DNA of 64,000 nt from Pullulanibacillus sp. KACC 23026 (GCF_029094525.1 NZ_CP119107.1:868001-932000), one strand, 5' to 3'; numbered from the stretch's first letter, positions 16,874-26,160 are shown. Made by a program: numbers and translations. The notes: generated from the letters alone by a model not told the origin.

Positions 16874-18652
16874 ATGTCTTTTCAGATGGTGTTTGTGTTG
16901 GTTATGATTGTGTTGATGTTGCTTGGGCTTTTGTTTGAGGTGGGGCGTCCGGATGTTGTGGTGTTTTCGGTTCTTGTTATTTTTTTGATAACGGGGATTT
17001 TGACACCGGATGAGGCGTTGAAGGGCTTCTCAAATGAAGGCATGATTACGATTGCGTTATTGTTTATTGTGGCTGGGGCCATTCAGAAGTATGGGCTGAT
17101 TGATCAAGGAATGACGCGTTGGTTGAAGAAGAGTCGGTCTCGAATGGGGTCAATGCTGCGTTTTTTTATTCCAACTGCGTTGATGTCTGCCTTTTTGAAC
17201 AATACACCAATTGTGGTTACATTTACTCCGATTATTAAAAAGTGGTGCGAGGACCGTGGGATTGCGCCATCTAAATTTTTGATTCCATTGTCTTATGTGA
17301 CGATTTTGGGCGGAACGATGACGCTGATGGGTACGTCCACTAATCTGGTGGTTCAAGGTCTGCTTTTGGATAACGGCATTAAGTCGTTTAACTTGTTCAC
17401 CTTGACACCGGTCGGAGTGGTCGTGGCGGTAGTCGGGCTTTTGTTCATTTTTTTAATAGGAATCAAGTTACTTCCCGAGCATAAGGGATTTGAGCAAAAG
17501 GTGCGTGAGGATTCACGTGAGTATTTAGCAGAAATGCGTGTAGATGACTCGTTTCCTTATGTGAATCAGAGCATTGACGCGGCGGGGCTGCGGAAGTTAA
17601 AAGGCTTGTATTTAATTGAAATTATTAGGGGCGAGGAACGGTTGTCACCGGTTCGTTCTTCTACGATTATACAGGCGGGCGATCGCTTAATTTTTACAGG
17701 TCTAATTTCAACTATTGTTGATTTACAAAGCGTTAAAGGGTTGACGCTTGAGACGGGGACGCATCTTGAACTAGATGATTTGAAAAAAGGGTCAAGTCTA
17801 CTTGTTGAGGCAGTTGTGTCTCACAATTCTTCTCTGTTATCCAAAACGATTAAAAAGGCAAGGTTTCGCTCTAATTTTGATGCGGGGGTTATTGCGGTTC
17901 ATCGTAATAATGAACGGATCAAAAGTAAGGTGGGCGATATTAGTCTAAAAGCGGGCGATACGCTGCTTTTGCTTGCGGGGTCAGATTTTATTAGAAAATA
18001 CCAAGAGTCCAGTGATTTTTACGTTGTGTCTTCTATTGATACGCCTGACAGATTGAATCGAGATTTGAAAAAAGGGCTGTTATCTATTGGCATTCTTGTC
18101 GTGATGATTGCTCTGGTGACGCTTGGCTTTCTCTCCATGTTTAAAGCGATGGCCTTGGCGACCTTTCTTTTATTAGCAACCCGATTAATAACGCCAGTCG
18201 ATGCCAAAAAATATATACAGTTTGATGTCTTACTTTTGATTGCAAGTTCCTTTGGTGTCGGATCGGCTATGACGACGACTGGTTTGGCCAAATGGCTTGC
18301 GGATGGGCTCATTGCCATTGGTCAACCGATGGGGTTATTTGTTATCCTTATCATGGTCTATCTATTAACAAATATTTTTACAGAGTTAATCACTAATAGT
18401 GCTGCTGCTGTGCTGATGATTCCGATTGGCTTGCAGATGGCTGATACGCTTCACGTCAGCCCGCTTGGTTTTGCCGTGTTGATTGCCATTGGTGCATCGG
18501 CAAGCTTTATCACGCCGATCGGTTATCAAACCAACCTTATCGTCTACGGACCAGGAGGCTATCGCTTCAAGGATTACGTTAAAATTGGCGTGCCATTAAG
18601 CCTAGTTATTATGATGACTACGGTCGTGATGGTCTACTGGATTTATTTTTAA
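16874..18652 (+). CDS. SLC13-family permease with two TrkA-C domains
   Basis: 592 residues from ATG 16874 (after GAGGGG); the longer frame from 16763 translates repeats. Two membrane halves flank a cytoplasmic pair of TrkA-C (RCK_C) domains at about residues 205-370 (for example LSPVRSSTIIQAGDRLIFTG). SLC13 motifs include FLNNTPIVVTFTPIIK and GTSTNLVVQG in the first half and ELITNSAAAVLMIPI plus FITPIGYQTNLIVYGPGGY in the second. Members carry sulfate, dicarboxylates or similar anions. The next genes, cysC and cysQ, belong to sulfate assimilation, so sulfate uptake is the best inference. Confidence 0.87.
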   Translation: MSFQMVFVLVMIVLMLLGLLFEVGRPDVVVFSVLVIFLITGILTPDEALKGFSNEGMITIALLFIVAGAIQKYGLIDQGMTRWLKKSRSRMGSMLRFFIPTALMSAFLNNTPIVVTFTPIIKKWCEDRGIAPSKFLIPLSYVTILGGTMTLMGTSTNLVVQGLLLDNGIKSFNLFTLTPVGVVVAVVGLLFIFLIGIKLLPEHKGFEQKVREDSREYLAEMRVDDSFPYVNQSIDAAGLRKLKGLYLIEIIRGEERLSPVRSSTIIQAGDRLIFTGLISTIVDLQSVKGLTLETGTHLELDDLKKGSSLLVEAVVSHNSSLLSKTIKKARFRSNFDAGVIAVHRNNERIKSKVGDISLKAGDTLLLLAGSDFIRKYQESSDFYVVSSIDTPDRLNRDLKKGLLSIGILVVMIALVTLGFLSMFKAMALATFLLLATRLITPVDAKKYIQFDVLLLIASSFGVGSAMTTTGLAKWLADGLIAIGQPMGLFVILIMVYLLTNIFTELITNSAAAVLMIPIGLQMADTLHVSPLGFAVLIAIGASASFITPIGYQTNLIVYGPGGYRFKDYVKIGVPLSLVIMMTTVVMVYWIYF

Positions 18653-18664
18653 AGCGAGAGAATG

Positions 18665-18860
18665 GCGGCCGCGACAACAGGCCAGCAGGTGCCGGAGATT
18701 AGGCGGCCGCGACAACAGGCCAGCAGATGCCGAAGATTAGGCGGCCGCGACAACAGGTCAGCAGGTGCCGAAGATTAGGCGGCCGCGACAACAGGCCAGC
18801 AGATGCCGGAGTTTAGGCGGCGCGACAACAGGTCAGCAGGTGCCGGAGATTAGGCGGCCG
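18665..18860. repeat. 38-bp GC-rich tandem array (five units)
   Basis: Units start at 18665, 18703, 18741, 18779 and 18817, with a partial sixth at 18853. Each begins GCGGCCGCGACAACAGG and ends GGAGATTA or similar. The array is far more GC-rich than its neighbours and lies between the permease and cysC. It is not a coding frame; 38 bp is not a multiple of three. Confidence 0.92.
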
Positions 18861-18993
18861 GGCGTGCTAACGGACAAGGTGGCGCAGTTTGCAGTTCACA
18901 GATTCAAGAGATGGCGGGTTCGGCACGCTCAGAGACTTGCTATTGGGCATTACAAATTTTTTAGGTAATTAAATTATTATGGGGGTACGCAAG

Positions 18994-19617
18994 ATGACTG
19001 TTTCAAAAAATATTGTGTGGCATGATTCAAAAGTGACGAAGGAGGAGCGGCAGGAGCTGATGCATCACAAAAGTGCGGTGCTTTGGTTTACAGGTCTGTC
19101 CGGTTCCGGCAAGTCGACGATTTCGGTTGAGCTTGAGAAGGAACTGCATGCGCAAGGCATTCATACCTATCGCCTGGATGGAGACAATGTGAGACATGGG
19201 CTAAACAAGAATCTTGGTTTTAGTCCTGAAGATCGGACGGAGAATATCCGCCGGGTTGGCGAGGTCGCAAAACTTATGGTTGATGCGGGGCTCATCACAT
19301 TGACGGCCTTTATTTCACCCTATCTTGAGGACCGGAAGCAAGTAAGGGACATAATGGAAGAAGGCGAGTTTATCGAGGTTTACGTGAAGGCGAGTGTTGA
19401 AACTTGCGAAGCACGCGATCCGAAGGGCCTTTATAAAAAAGCACGGGCTGGTGAAATCAAGGAGTTTACGGGCATCGATGCTCCTTATGAAGAACCTGTG
19501 AACCCAGAAATTGTTCTTGAAACGGGCTCGCTTTCGGTAGAGGAATCGGTAGCAGTCATTATTGACTATTTAAAAGCAAAGGGGTACTTGTATGAAACGA
19601 GCCGTTCAAGTCGCTGA
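18994..19617 (+). CDS. cysC: Adenylyl-sulfate kinase
   Basis: 207 residues from ATG 18994, 8 bp after GGGGG; an earlier in-frame ATG at 18979 is less well placed. The P-loop is GLSGSGKST at about residues 34-42, followed by [33 protein letters not shown] and the late [11 protein letters not shown], all diagnostic for APS kinase. It phosphorylates adenosine 5'-phosphosulfate to PAPS with ATP. The stop overlaps cysQ by 26 bp, so the pair is coupled. No ATP sulfurylase or PAPS reductase gene is present here. Confidence 0.95.
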   Translation: MTVSKNIVWHDSKVTKEERQELMHHKSAVLWFTGLSGSGKSTISVELEKELHAQGIHTYRLDGDNVRHGLNKNLGFSPEDRTENIRRVGEVAKLMVDAGLITLTAFISPYLEDRKQVRDIMEEGEFIEVYVKASVETCEARDPKGLYKKARAGEIKEFTGIDAPYEEPVNPEIVLETGSLSVEESVAVIIDYLKAKGYLYETSRSSR

Positions 19618-20395
19618 TTTATTTGACATTGCCTTAAGAGCTGGACAAGATATTATGGCGGTTTATGCGAAGGACTTTAATGTGGAGTACAAAGGGGATG
19701 ATTCTCCTTTAACACTGGCTGATAAAAAGTCGCATTTAGTCATCTCTGAAGGGCTGGCGAAACATTACCCTGAGCTTCCTATTCTGAGTGAAGAAGGCCG
19801 GGCGATTCCTTATGAAGAGCGTAAGGATTGGGAACAGTTTTGGCTGGTGGACCCTTTAGATGGGACGAAAGAATTTATTAAGAAAAATGATGAATTCACG
19901 GTAAATATTGCGCTGATTGAGAATGGTTTTCCAACACTTGGAGTTATTTACGCCCCTGCTCTAGATGTCTTTTATTTTGGCATCCAAGGAAAGGGAGCTT
20001 TCAAGCTAGTTGAGGCATCTAAGAATGAAGTTTCGAGTGACCATGAGCTCATCGCTAAAAGCCGCCCGCTGCCAGAGGTTAAGAACCAAGATGTCCTGAA
20101 TGTGGTTGCTAGCCGGTCGCATATGTCTGAAGAGACGCAGGCGTTTATTGATGAATTGAAAAAAGAAAACACAGTAGACGTCGTGTCTTCCGGCAGTTCA
20201 TTAAAGTTTTGTTTGGTGGCAGAAGGAAAAGCGGATTACTATCCGCGTTATGCGCCTACAATGGAATGGGATACAGCAGCGGGACAAGCGATTGTCGAGG
20301 CCGCGGGAGGAACCGTTACTCGCTACGAGGACCAACAGCGTTTTTATTATAATAGAGAAAACCTGCTGAACGGCTGGTTTTTGGCCAAACGGTAA
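19592..20395 (+). CDS. cysQ: 3'(2'),5'-bisphosphate nucleotidase
   Basis: 267 residues; ATG 19592 follows AAAGGGG by 8 bp inside the end of cysC. The inositol-monophosphatase fold is marked by ILSEEGR (metal Glu), [12 protein letters not shown] (metal Asp-Pro-Leu-Asp) and [16 protein letters not shown] near the C-terminus. CysQ hydrolyses 3'-phosphoadenosine 5'-phosphate, the by-product of PAPS use, to AMP. Its overlap with cysC fits a PAPS-making and PAP-removing pair. A strong terminator follows 17 bp after the stop. Confidence 0.95.
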   Translation: MKRAVQVADLFDIALRAGQDIMAVYAKDFNVEYKGDDSPLTLADKKSHLVISEGLAKHYPELPILSEEGRAIPYEERKDWEQFWLVDPLDGTKEFIKKNDEFTVNIALIENGFPTLGVIYAPALDVFYFGIQGKGAFKLVEASKNEVSSDHELIAKSRPLPEVKNQDVLNVVASRSHMSEETQAFIDELKKENTVDVVSSGSSLKFCLVAEGKADYYPRYAPTMEWDTAAGQAIVEAAGGTVTRYEDQQRFYYNRENLLNGWFLAKR

Positions 20396-20412
20396 ACTAA
20401 AAAAAAGAGAGG

Positions 20413-20451
20413 CCCACATTAGTCATTTCCAGGACTGATGTGGGTTTTTTT
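20413..20451 (+). terminator. Intrinsic terminator of the cysC-cysQ unit
   Basis: CCCACATTAGTC at 20413-20424 pairs with GACTGATGTGGG at 20433-20444, then a run of seven T. Closely follows the cysQ stop. Confidence 0.93.
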
Positions 20452-20579
20452 ACTTTAGCAAGGCAGAAAATCCGATTTGGCTTGGCACTAGCCAAATCTT
20501 CTTTAAATGATATATAGTCTAGGCGGTTGCATATCTTTTTGAGTGAGGAAAAATCACACAGTTTTTTAGGAGGGGTTTA

Positions 20580-21005
20580 ATGACGACGGATTTTAATGCT
20601 GAGCGGCCAAGAATACAAGGCTGGTTATTTGGCTTCACAATCGTATTATGGGTGCGAACGGTGACATCACCTCTTTCGATCACCCTTTTGCTTGTAGCGT
20701 TGGTGTCTGGTGGGGCTCCACAAATTGATTTCTCGCAAGTCTCGACATGGGCAAGCCTCCTGTTTGAACTCGGCTATGTTGTGCTGTCCATTCCCACACT
20801 TGTTCTTTTCTTAAGTAGAAATAAGTCCTTCTTATATTGGTTTATGTGTTTAGAGGCGTGGTCCGTCATTCATTACATCGTGTTAATGGTTCAATTGCCA
20901 AGTGAACCCAACTTAATAAACGGTATTGTGGGGATTGTGATTGATCTGCTTCTTGTTATTTATACCTTGAAATCAAAGCGGATGAAAGCCCACTTTGCCC
21001 GTTAA
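20580..21005 (+). CDS. Small membrane protein, DUF2569-like
   Basis: 141 residues; ATG 20580 behind AGGAGGGG. Four hydrophobic segments are visible: GWLFGFTIVLWVRTV, LLFELGYVVLSIPTLVLFL, FLYWFMCLEAWSVIHYIVLM and IVGIVIDLLLVIYTL. The GWL start and four-helix plan resemble DUF2569, but I cannot confirm it. The C-terminus is basic (KSKRMKAHFAR) and probably cytoplasmic. It stands alone after a terminator. No function can be given. Confidence 0.75.
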   Translation: MTTDFNAERPRIQGWLFGFTIVLWVRTVTSPLSITLLLVALVSGGAPQIDFSQVSTWASLLFELGYVVLSIPTLVLFLSRNKSFLYWFMCLEAWSVIHYIVLMVQLPSEPNLINGIVGIVIDLLLVIYTLKSKRMKAHFAR

Positions 21006-21262
21006 GTCTGAAAAAGCATGTGTAAACGAGTATCCGGAAAAATTAAGTTTGAGCGGAGTCTTTTAATAAAGGCGAAACCAGGCCGGCTTTCCGTGGCGGC
21101 AAGCAGCTTTTTCGTGTCTAACCAACAAGCAAATAGAAAATCAACATTAAACGTTAAGAATGATGTCAGCCTTTAAATTAACTTAAGTCCTCTGGAAAAA
21201 ATGGATCTACTTTACCCGGTTCGAGTTCTGTTGAAATCCTTGTGCCTAAAAGATGGAAAAAA
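21006..21262. other. Intergenic region before a repeat array
   Basis: No supported gene. Minus-strand open frames here and over 21178-21572 are created by the repeat array that follows. Confidence 0.5.
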
Positions 21263-21368
21263 GAAACGAGAGAACCGTCCCCGCGTTTCAGCCTGAAAAA
21301 AGAAACGAGAGAACCGTCCCCGCGTTTCAGCCTGAAAAAAGAAACGAGAGAACCGTCCCCGCGTTTCA
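21263..21368. repeat. Three family A palindromes in 39-bp tandem
   Basis: Reverse-orientation copies at 21263, 21302 and 21341, each GAAACGAGAGAACCGTCCCC then GCGTTTCA, with the identical spacer GCCTGAAAAAA. The spacing differs from the 43-bp array beside the RAYT gene, so the two arose independently. Confidence 0.93.
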
Positions 21369-21437
21369 TCCGCGTCCCAGGAATAAAAGCGGGTTCGATG
21401 GAAAAAATGAGGGAAAGGATTTTGTGAGGGGTATTGG

Positions 21438-22121
21438 ATGGATAATTATAGTAATGATAATACGGCGAGAAGGTATCGGGCTCATGTGAGTGTTCTTGGG
21501 ACGACACAAATTCATCTTAGAAATCCGTCTATCATTGGTTGGTGGAGTGCGGCGTTTCCGGGATTTGGGCATCTTCTTTTATCCAAATATCTTCGTGGAT
21601 TTGTTTTGTTTATATGGGAAGTCGTGGTGAATTTAAATTCGCATCTTAATTTAGCTATGATTTATTCGTTTCAAGGTGAGATTGATAAGGCGAAGGATAT
21701 TCTAAATACACGGTGGTTATTAATTTATATTCCAGTTTATATTTTTAGTATTTGGGATAGCTATCGGACAACTGTCGATATGAATAAAGTGTTTGTACTG
21801 GCAGAACGTGAGGAGCATCGGTTTAATTCCTTTAGTATAGGAGCACTTGAAATTAATTATTTGGATAAAAGAAATCCTATAATGGCGATCATCTGGTCGC
21901 TATTCGTCCCAGGCTTAGGACAACTATATATACATAGAATTGTCACAGCCTTCTTTGTCATTGTCTGGACCGTTATCTTTTTTTACTATTCTCATGGTCT
22001 TGAAGCCATTTCGCTTTTATTTTTAGGTGAGATAAGCAAGGGGCTACATCGGTTCTCAGTCCTGAATGGCTTCTCTTCTTTCCTTCTTTGTATGGGTTTT
22101 CAGTATTTGATTCTTATATAA
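21438..22121 (+). CDS. Multi-pass membrane protein with duplicated PGxGxL motif
   Basis: 227 residues; ATG 21438 follows GTGAGGGG. Two related segments, AAFPGFGHLLLSKYLRGFVLF (about residues 39-58) and SLFVPGLGQLYIHRIVTAF (about 153-171), show the PG-x-G-x-L/Y pattern of TM2-like or small secreted-protein families, each followed by a hydrophobic helix. A middle charged part contains REEHRFNS. The internal repeat suggests duplication of a two-helix unit. I do not know a function. It precedes two more short membrane proteins on the same strand. Confidence 0.78.
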   Translation: MDNYSNDNTARRYRAHVSVLGTTQIHLRNPSIIGWWSAAFPGFGHLLLSKYLRGFVLFIWEVVVNLNSHLNLAMIYSFQGEIDKAKDILNTRWLLIYIPVYIFSIWDSYRTTVDMNKVFVLAEREEHRFNSFSIGALEINYLDKRNPIMAIIWSLFVPGLGQLYIHRIVTAFFVIVWTVIFFYYSHGLEAISLLFLGEISKGLHRFSVLNGFSSFLLCMGFQYLILI

Positions 22122-22230
22122 ACACAGTTGAGAACAACAAATTATTTGAGAAAGAACAACGCTCCTTTTTTAAAGAGCATTATCAATCCCGATCTTTTCA
22201 AGTTGTAAAGGGCAAAAGGTGAAATAGATT

Positions 22231-22689
22231 ATGCAGTTATTTTCCGCATTTGAGCATGGGGTTTTTATAGAAATGGCCATTGCGGCATTGGAGAAAAAGG
22301 GGATCAAAAGTGAACAAATTTTTATTGTTCCCCTTGATAATCGTAAGGAGCCGCACAAAATTTTTGATGATCTGCATCGCTCTGATGGAACGTCTTTAAT
22401 AGATATTGGTGTAGCTTTAGCAACTGCTTTTTCAGTTGTTGGAGCGAGCATCGGTTTTAAGCTCGCTTGGGGTCCCATTTATTGGGGGTTAATCGGTGCA
22501 GGTGCTGGATTTATTGTTGGGTTAGCTATTCGGTTAGTCACTGAGATAGTTCTCAAAAAGAAACGAAGACTGTTAAAAGGCAAACACTCTGAAGTCATTA
22601 TGATCGTCAATTGTGTGGACTCACAAGGAGAGATGGTGGAGAATATTTTGTTTAGCCATTTTGCATTAGGCGTAGCCAAGGTCAAGTGA
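22231..22689 (+). CDS. Hypothetical protein with central membrane segment
   Basis: 152 residues; ATG 22231 follows AAAGGTG by 9 bp. The N-terminal part is soluble and ferredoxin-like in pattern (MAIAALEKKGIKSEQIFIVPL). Residues about 60-105 are glycine-rich and hydrophobic (ATAFSVVGASIGFKLAWG, LIGAGAGFIVGLAIRL). A basic loop KKKRRLLKGK and another beta-strand part IMIVNCVD follow. The plan resembles general-stress proteins of the low-temperature-induced/YflT type, where a soluble domain flanks a glycine-rich hairpin, but the match is only by layout. Confidence 0.7.
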   Translation: MQLFSAFEHGVFIEMAIAALEKKGIKSEQIFIVPLDNRKEPHKIFDDLHRSDGTSLIDIGVALATAFSVVGASIGFKLAWGPIYWGLIGAGAGFIVGLAIRLVTEIVLKKKRRLLKGKHSEVIMIVNCVDSQGEMVENILFSHFALGVAKVK

Positions 22690-22783
22690 TAGTCATAAAA
22701 ACAGACGGTGTTTTCTGCGTTTCATCATGTTAGACGCTCCTGCTGGATATACTAGAAATCCGAAGCTATGTGGGGGTGTCGGT

Positions 22784-23398
22784 ATGGCTATCATTTCAAC
22801 TTATAAAAATGTGATTAATTATTTGTTTCTTGCAATTGAATTGGCAGGTTTAATGGCTTTATTTGTGACACATAACCATTTATTTATAGGGATGATTATC
22901 GGTAATTTTATTTTTTGGGTGATTTATCTCATTTTAGAAGCCAAATGGAATTGGTGTTTGCCCCTTTACATACGCATCATGGTGATTCTCTCAATTATAG
23001 GTAACGGAATTCTCGGCGGGGTGTTTAAGCTCTATCTTAACATGGCCATTTTTGATCAGCTCCTGCATGTTTTTGCGAGCTACTCGGTTGCCATTTGGGT
23101 CTATTATCTTGTCCAACAATTTGCAGGAGTGGTTCTTGCGAAAAGGAGATTGCATTTTGTGATCATCTTCTGTTTGGCGTTAGCCTTAGGTGCCGTGTAT
23201 GAAATCATGGAATTCGGTGTTGATCATATGATTCAGTCAAAGCATAAAAATCAAGCCTCGCTCTATGACACTGATTTGGATCTCATCTCGGATTTAATCG
23301 GTGGACTGATCGCCTCTTTTCACTTTGTTCTCTCAAGTAAACTCAACCAATTTCTCATTTCGTTAAAACGCTTCAAAGGTGACTCGCCAGAAGAATAG
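22784..23398 (+). CDS. Membrane protein, DUF2238/YjdF-like
   Basis: About 204 residues from ATG 22784, 5 bp after GGGGGTG; the earlier start at 22727 has no ribosome site. Six hydrophobic segments. The conserved part is FDQLLHVFASYSVAIWVYYL, then LALALGAVYEIMEFGVD and YDTDLDLISDLIGGLIAS, which has the DQ-x-H, E-x-x-E and D-T-x-x-D pattern of the DUF2238 family. The acidic and His residues inside helices suggest metal or lipid chemistry, but no activity is known for the family. The gene ends in a polar tail. Confidence 0.72.
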   Translation: MAIISTYKNVINYLFLAIELAGLMALFVTHNHLFIGMIIGNFIFWVIYLILEAKWNWCLPLYIRIMVILSIIGNGILGGVFKLYLNMAIFDQLLHVFASYSVAIWVYYLVQQFAGVVLAKRRLHFVIIFCLALALGAVYEIMEFGVDHMIQSKHKNQASLYDTDLDLISDLIGGLIASFHFVLSSKLNQFLISLKRFKGDSPEE

Positions 23399-23757
23399 CT
23401 GATTCATAAAAAAGTGAAGTTGGGTTTGCTGCTCATTGGAAAGGGCGGTATAGCTTGCTGAGAGGATGTAGATCAAAAGGTGCAAAGCCGGTCCCGAAAG
23501 AAAGGCGCTCATTTTTGGGGAAGGAGCGTCTGACGGGGCGAGGAAGACACTGCCTGAGAGGTCGAATGCTTGGCTAGGACAATAAACGTTTTTAGCGGAG
23601 AAAATGAAACGGGAGAACCGTCCCTGCGTTTCACCCCAAATAGAAGGCGGATTAGATGATAAGGGCTGTGCTCTAATGGTAAAATAAGACTTAGTGACAT
23701 GGTCAGAAGGTGTTTGTAAAAGGGAAAAGATCACTTCGGGGGGAGAATAGTCTCTAG
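23399..23757. other. Intergenic stretch with one family A copy
   Basis: No supported gene. A family A palindrome lies at 23605-23632. Minus-strand open frames over 23363-23734 depend on this repeat and have no ribosome site. Confidence 0.55.
23605..23632. repeat. Family A palindrome
   Basis: One reverse-orientation copy, GAAACGGGAGAACCGTCCCT then GCGTTTCA. Confidence 0.88.
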
Positions 23758-24621
23758 ATGAAGGTACATAAAAAGTTAGATAGGAAACATTTACTGAGAA
23801 AGGCCATTACTATTCCAATTGGTGCTTTGTTGTCAGCTATTGGGCTTGAAATCTTTTTGGTTCCTAATCATATCCTTGATGGCGGGATTACCGGTATATC
23901 GATTATTTTAGCTTATGTCACACATTTTCCTTTAGGGGTATTTATTGGGGTTTTAAACCTACCCTTTATCATTATTGGATACAAGCAAATAGGAAAAACC
24001 TTTGCCTTTTCCACGCTTTACGCGATCATATGCCTCTCTATCTTTACCAGTATTTTTATTCCGATTCCGCAAATTACAACCGATCCTTTATTAGCCTCTG
24101 TTTTTGGTGGTGTGATTTTAGGGATTGGTGTGGGGATTGTAATTCGTAATGGCGGTTCTCAAGACGGGACGGAGATTCTTTCCATTCTTCTGAACAAAAA
24201 GACCCCTTTTTCAGTCGGTGAGATTGTGATGTTTGTCAACGTATTTATTTTAGGAAGTGCAGGCTTTGTCTTTGATTGGAACAGTACCATGTATTCGCTA
24301 TTGGCTTATTTTATAGCGTTTAAGACGATCGATATTACCATCGAGGGCTTGGAACAATCGAAGGCGGTATGGATCATTAGTGATGTACATGAAGAAATCG
24401 GCGATGCCTTAAACAACCGATTAGGGCGCGGGGTTACTTATTTAAATGGACAAGGTGCTTATTCGCATGATAAAAAACAAGTGATCTTCACCATCGTGAC
24501 TCGATTAGAAGAAGCGAAACTAAAATCAATAGTAGAGGACATCGACCCTAACGCCTTTCTTGCAGTAGGAGATATTCACGACGTTAAAGGCGGTAACTTT
24601 AAGAAAAGAGACATTCATTAA
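23758..24621 (+). CDS. YitT family membrane protein (DUF161-DUF2179)
   Basis: 287 residues; ATG 23758 lies behind GGGGGGAGAATAG. The N-terminal DUF161 part has five to six hydrophobic segments with the family motifs FLVPNHILDGGITGIS, IRNGGSQDGTEILSILLNK and a long loop NKKTPFSVGE. The cytoplasmic DUF2179 domain occupies about residues 195-285 (VWIISDVHEEIGDALNNRLGRG, DPNAFLAVGDIHDVKGG). The role of YitT-type proteins is poorly known; several are envelope or sporulation linked in Bacilli. Length and domain order match the family exactly. Confidence 0.92.
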   Translation: MKVHKKLDRKHLLRKAITIPIGALLSAIGLEIFLVPNHILDGGITGISIILAYVTHFPLGVFIGVLNLPFIIIGYKQIGKTFAFSTLYAIICLSIFTSIFIPIPQITTDPLLASVFGGVILGIGVGIVIRNGGSQDGTEILSILLNKKTPFSVGEIVMFVNVFILGSAGFVFDWNSTMYSLLAYFIAFKTIDITIEGLEQSKAVWIISDVHEEIGDALNNRLGRGVTYLNGQGAYSHDKKQVIFTIVTRLEEAKLKSIVEDIDPNAFLAVGDIHDVKGGNFKKRDIH

Positions 24622-24674
24622 AACACATAAAAGCAGCGAACCTGAGATTCAGGTTCGCTGTTTTTATGTGTTTT
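24622..24674 (+). terminator. Long inverted-repeat terminator
   Basis: GCAGCGAACCTGA at 24633-24645 pairs with the reverse arm at 24650-24660, with TTTTT after it. The pairing extends outward through AAACACATAAAA and TTTTATGTGTTT, giving a stem of over 20 bp that could work on both strands. Confidence 0.92.
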
Positions 24675-24675
24675 A

Positions 24676-24764
24676 GGGGGTCAGACCCCCTTTCGTTTTC
24701 ACCTTATATATAGGGTGAATTGGTGGAAATAGCCGGCAAAAGGTGTGTTGAGGGGTCAGACCCC
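24676..24764. repeat. Two GGGGTCAGACCCC palindromes at the end of the EamA gene
   Basis: Copies at 24676-24690 and 24752-24764. The second supplies the last codons and stop of the EamA transporter (frame reads Gln-Gly-Val-stop with the TGA inside the palindrome). Confidence 0.88.
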
Positions 24765-25643
24765 TTGAAATAACTCTTGGGTTTGTTTTTTCTTTTTGTT
24801 GACGAGCAGGATACTTGCGACGATTAGGATGATGCCGACAAATAATAGTTTGGTGAAGGGTTCGCTTAGGAAGATGGTTCCTATGACCACGGCAAGCATC
24901 GGGACTAGGAAGGTGAAGGTGGCGACAACACTTGCGTCACCCGTTTTCACCAGCGTGACATAGAAGATCCATGAGATCGCGATTCCGAGTATGGCCCCAA
25001 AGGCAAGGCCGCTGAAATAAGTGCCGTTCCAAACAATGCTTGACCACTTTTCAGTCGAAAGTCCGCTTATCATAAGAACCACACCGCCAATTAAGCACTG
25101 GAGGGCGACCATCCAAAGCGAATCGACTGAATGGGCCATCTTTTTGGTGTAAATGGTACCGAATGCCCAGGATAGTGCGGATAATAAGCCGAATAGAATT
25201 CCTAAGATGGAGACATGGCCGGAGAACCCCTCTGCACTGACCGATATGACACCGAGAAATCCAAGAATCAGTCCGAGCACCTTGGTTAGCGTCATCGTTT
25301 CGCCTAACCATAGCCAAGCAAAAAGTCCAACTAAAATAGGTTGAAAATAAACAATAACTGAGAAGAGACCGGATGGAACCAATTTGAGCCCCTCTGTTTG
25401 CAGTCCATAAAATAACGTAATATTTAAAAGACCGGTGATCACATATATTTTCCAATTCTTTTTCCATTGGATTCGATCCCGTGTTTTCCAAATGAAGCCT
25501 GCTAAAAGAGCGCCGCCTAACAAACACCTCATCCCAGCAAAAAGCAATGGAGGCGTATAGACCAATGCTACTTTATAAATTGGCCAGGAGAGGCTCCAAA
25601 TAATGATTAAACCCGCCATCATTAAAAACCATTTTGCTTTCAT
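24756..25643 (-). CDS. EamA/DMT-superfamily transporter
   Basis: 295 residues with ten hydrophobic segments arranged as two EamA repeats of five. Family patterns are LIIWSLSWPIYKVALV and FAGMRCLLGGALL in the first repeat, and ILGILFGLLSALSWAFGTIY in the second. DMT proteins usually export amino acids or other metabolites; RhaT- and YedA-like members cannot be separated here. The start ATG follows AGGAG in the minus strand. The stop codon TGA is part of the GGGGTCTGACCCC palindrome, so the native C-terminus may have been replaced. Gene order gives no substrate. Confidence 0.88.
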   Translation of the reverse strand: MKAKWFLMMAGLIIIWSLSWPIYKVALVYTPPLLFAGMRCLLGGALLAGFIWKTRDRIQWKKNWKIYVITGLLNITLFYGLQTEGLKLVPSGLFSVIVYFQPILVGLFAWLWLGETMTLTKVLGLILGFLGVISVSAEGFSGHVSILGILFGLLSALSWAFGTIYTKKMAHSVDSLWMVALQCLIGGVVLMISGLSTEKWSSIVWNGTYFSGLAFGAILGIAISWIFYVTLVKTGDASVVATFTFLVPMLAVVIGTIFLSEPFTKLLFVGIILIVASILLVNKKKKQTQELFQGV

Positions 25644-25884
25644 AACATCTTTTTCTCCTCATCCATATATTTATCCAACTTTAATGACTAAAGACTTTCT
25701 ACAGTCTTAAAGCCCTTCTGTTTTTTTCTCTAAAAAATCAATAACTTTTACAGAATACGTCCTTTCGTTAAATATTTCAATTAATAAAGACTGGAGAGTT
25801 ATGGCAATTTTTCATAACTACAGATTTCGTCGAATAGGTATTATAAAACAGCATGAACTATAAGTTGAAAGGAGAAATGGTCGA

Positions 25885-26151
25885 ATGGCACAGGTACCAA
25901 TTCCCGCTCAATTTAACATCAACATTCATATCATAAAAGTAAATTCCTTTGAAAATGCGTCTGCGATTAATGTTGGTAATAACTTATTAGCGGAATGGCA
26001 GAATTCAGATAAGAAAACAATGGGGATCGGACAAAATATGGGCGATGATGCCGCTTTTTTGGGGACTAAAAGCATGGTCGATGATCGGGATTATATGGAT
26101 TCACCTGCTTCATTTGATTCGGAGATGCTGATTCCAGGATTAAAACCATGA
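25885..26151 (+). CDS. GerPA/GerPF-like spore protein, paralogue 1
   Basis: 88 residues; ATG 25885 behind AAAGGAG. The core IIKVNSFENASAINVGNNL then KKTMGIGQNMGDDAAF follows the gerPA family plan: a short strand, a V-G-D/N turn, a lysine, a G-x-G turn and a final D-x-D segment (VDDRDYMDS). GerP proteins are small spore-coat-associated proteins that help germinants pass the coat. This copy is the longest of four tandem paralogues because of a C-terminal extension ending LIPGLKP. The next gene begins 9 bp after its stop. Family assignment is by pattern and moderately sure. Confidence 0.7.
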   Translation: MAQVPIPAQFNINIHIIKVNSFENASAINVGNNLLAEWQNSDKKTMGIGQNMGDDAAFLGTKSMVDDRDYMDSPASFDSEMLIPGLKP

Positions 26152-26160
26152 GGTGGGATA

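Noticed and set aside
22703-22726. Further family A copy (ACGGTGTTTTCTGCGTTTCA)
   Set aside because: Too degenerate at the left arm to count as a copy; at most a decayed remnant.
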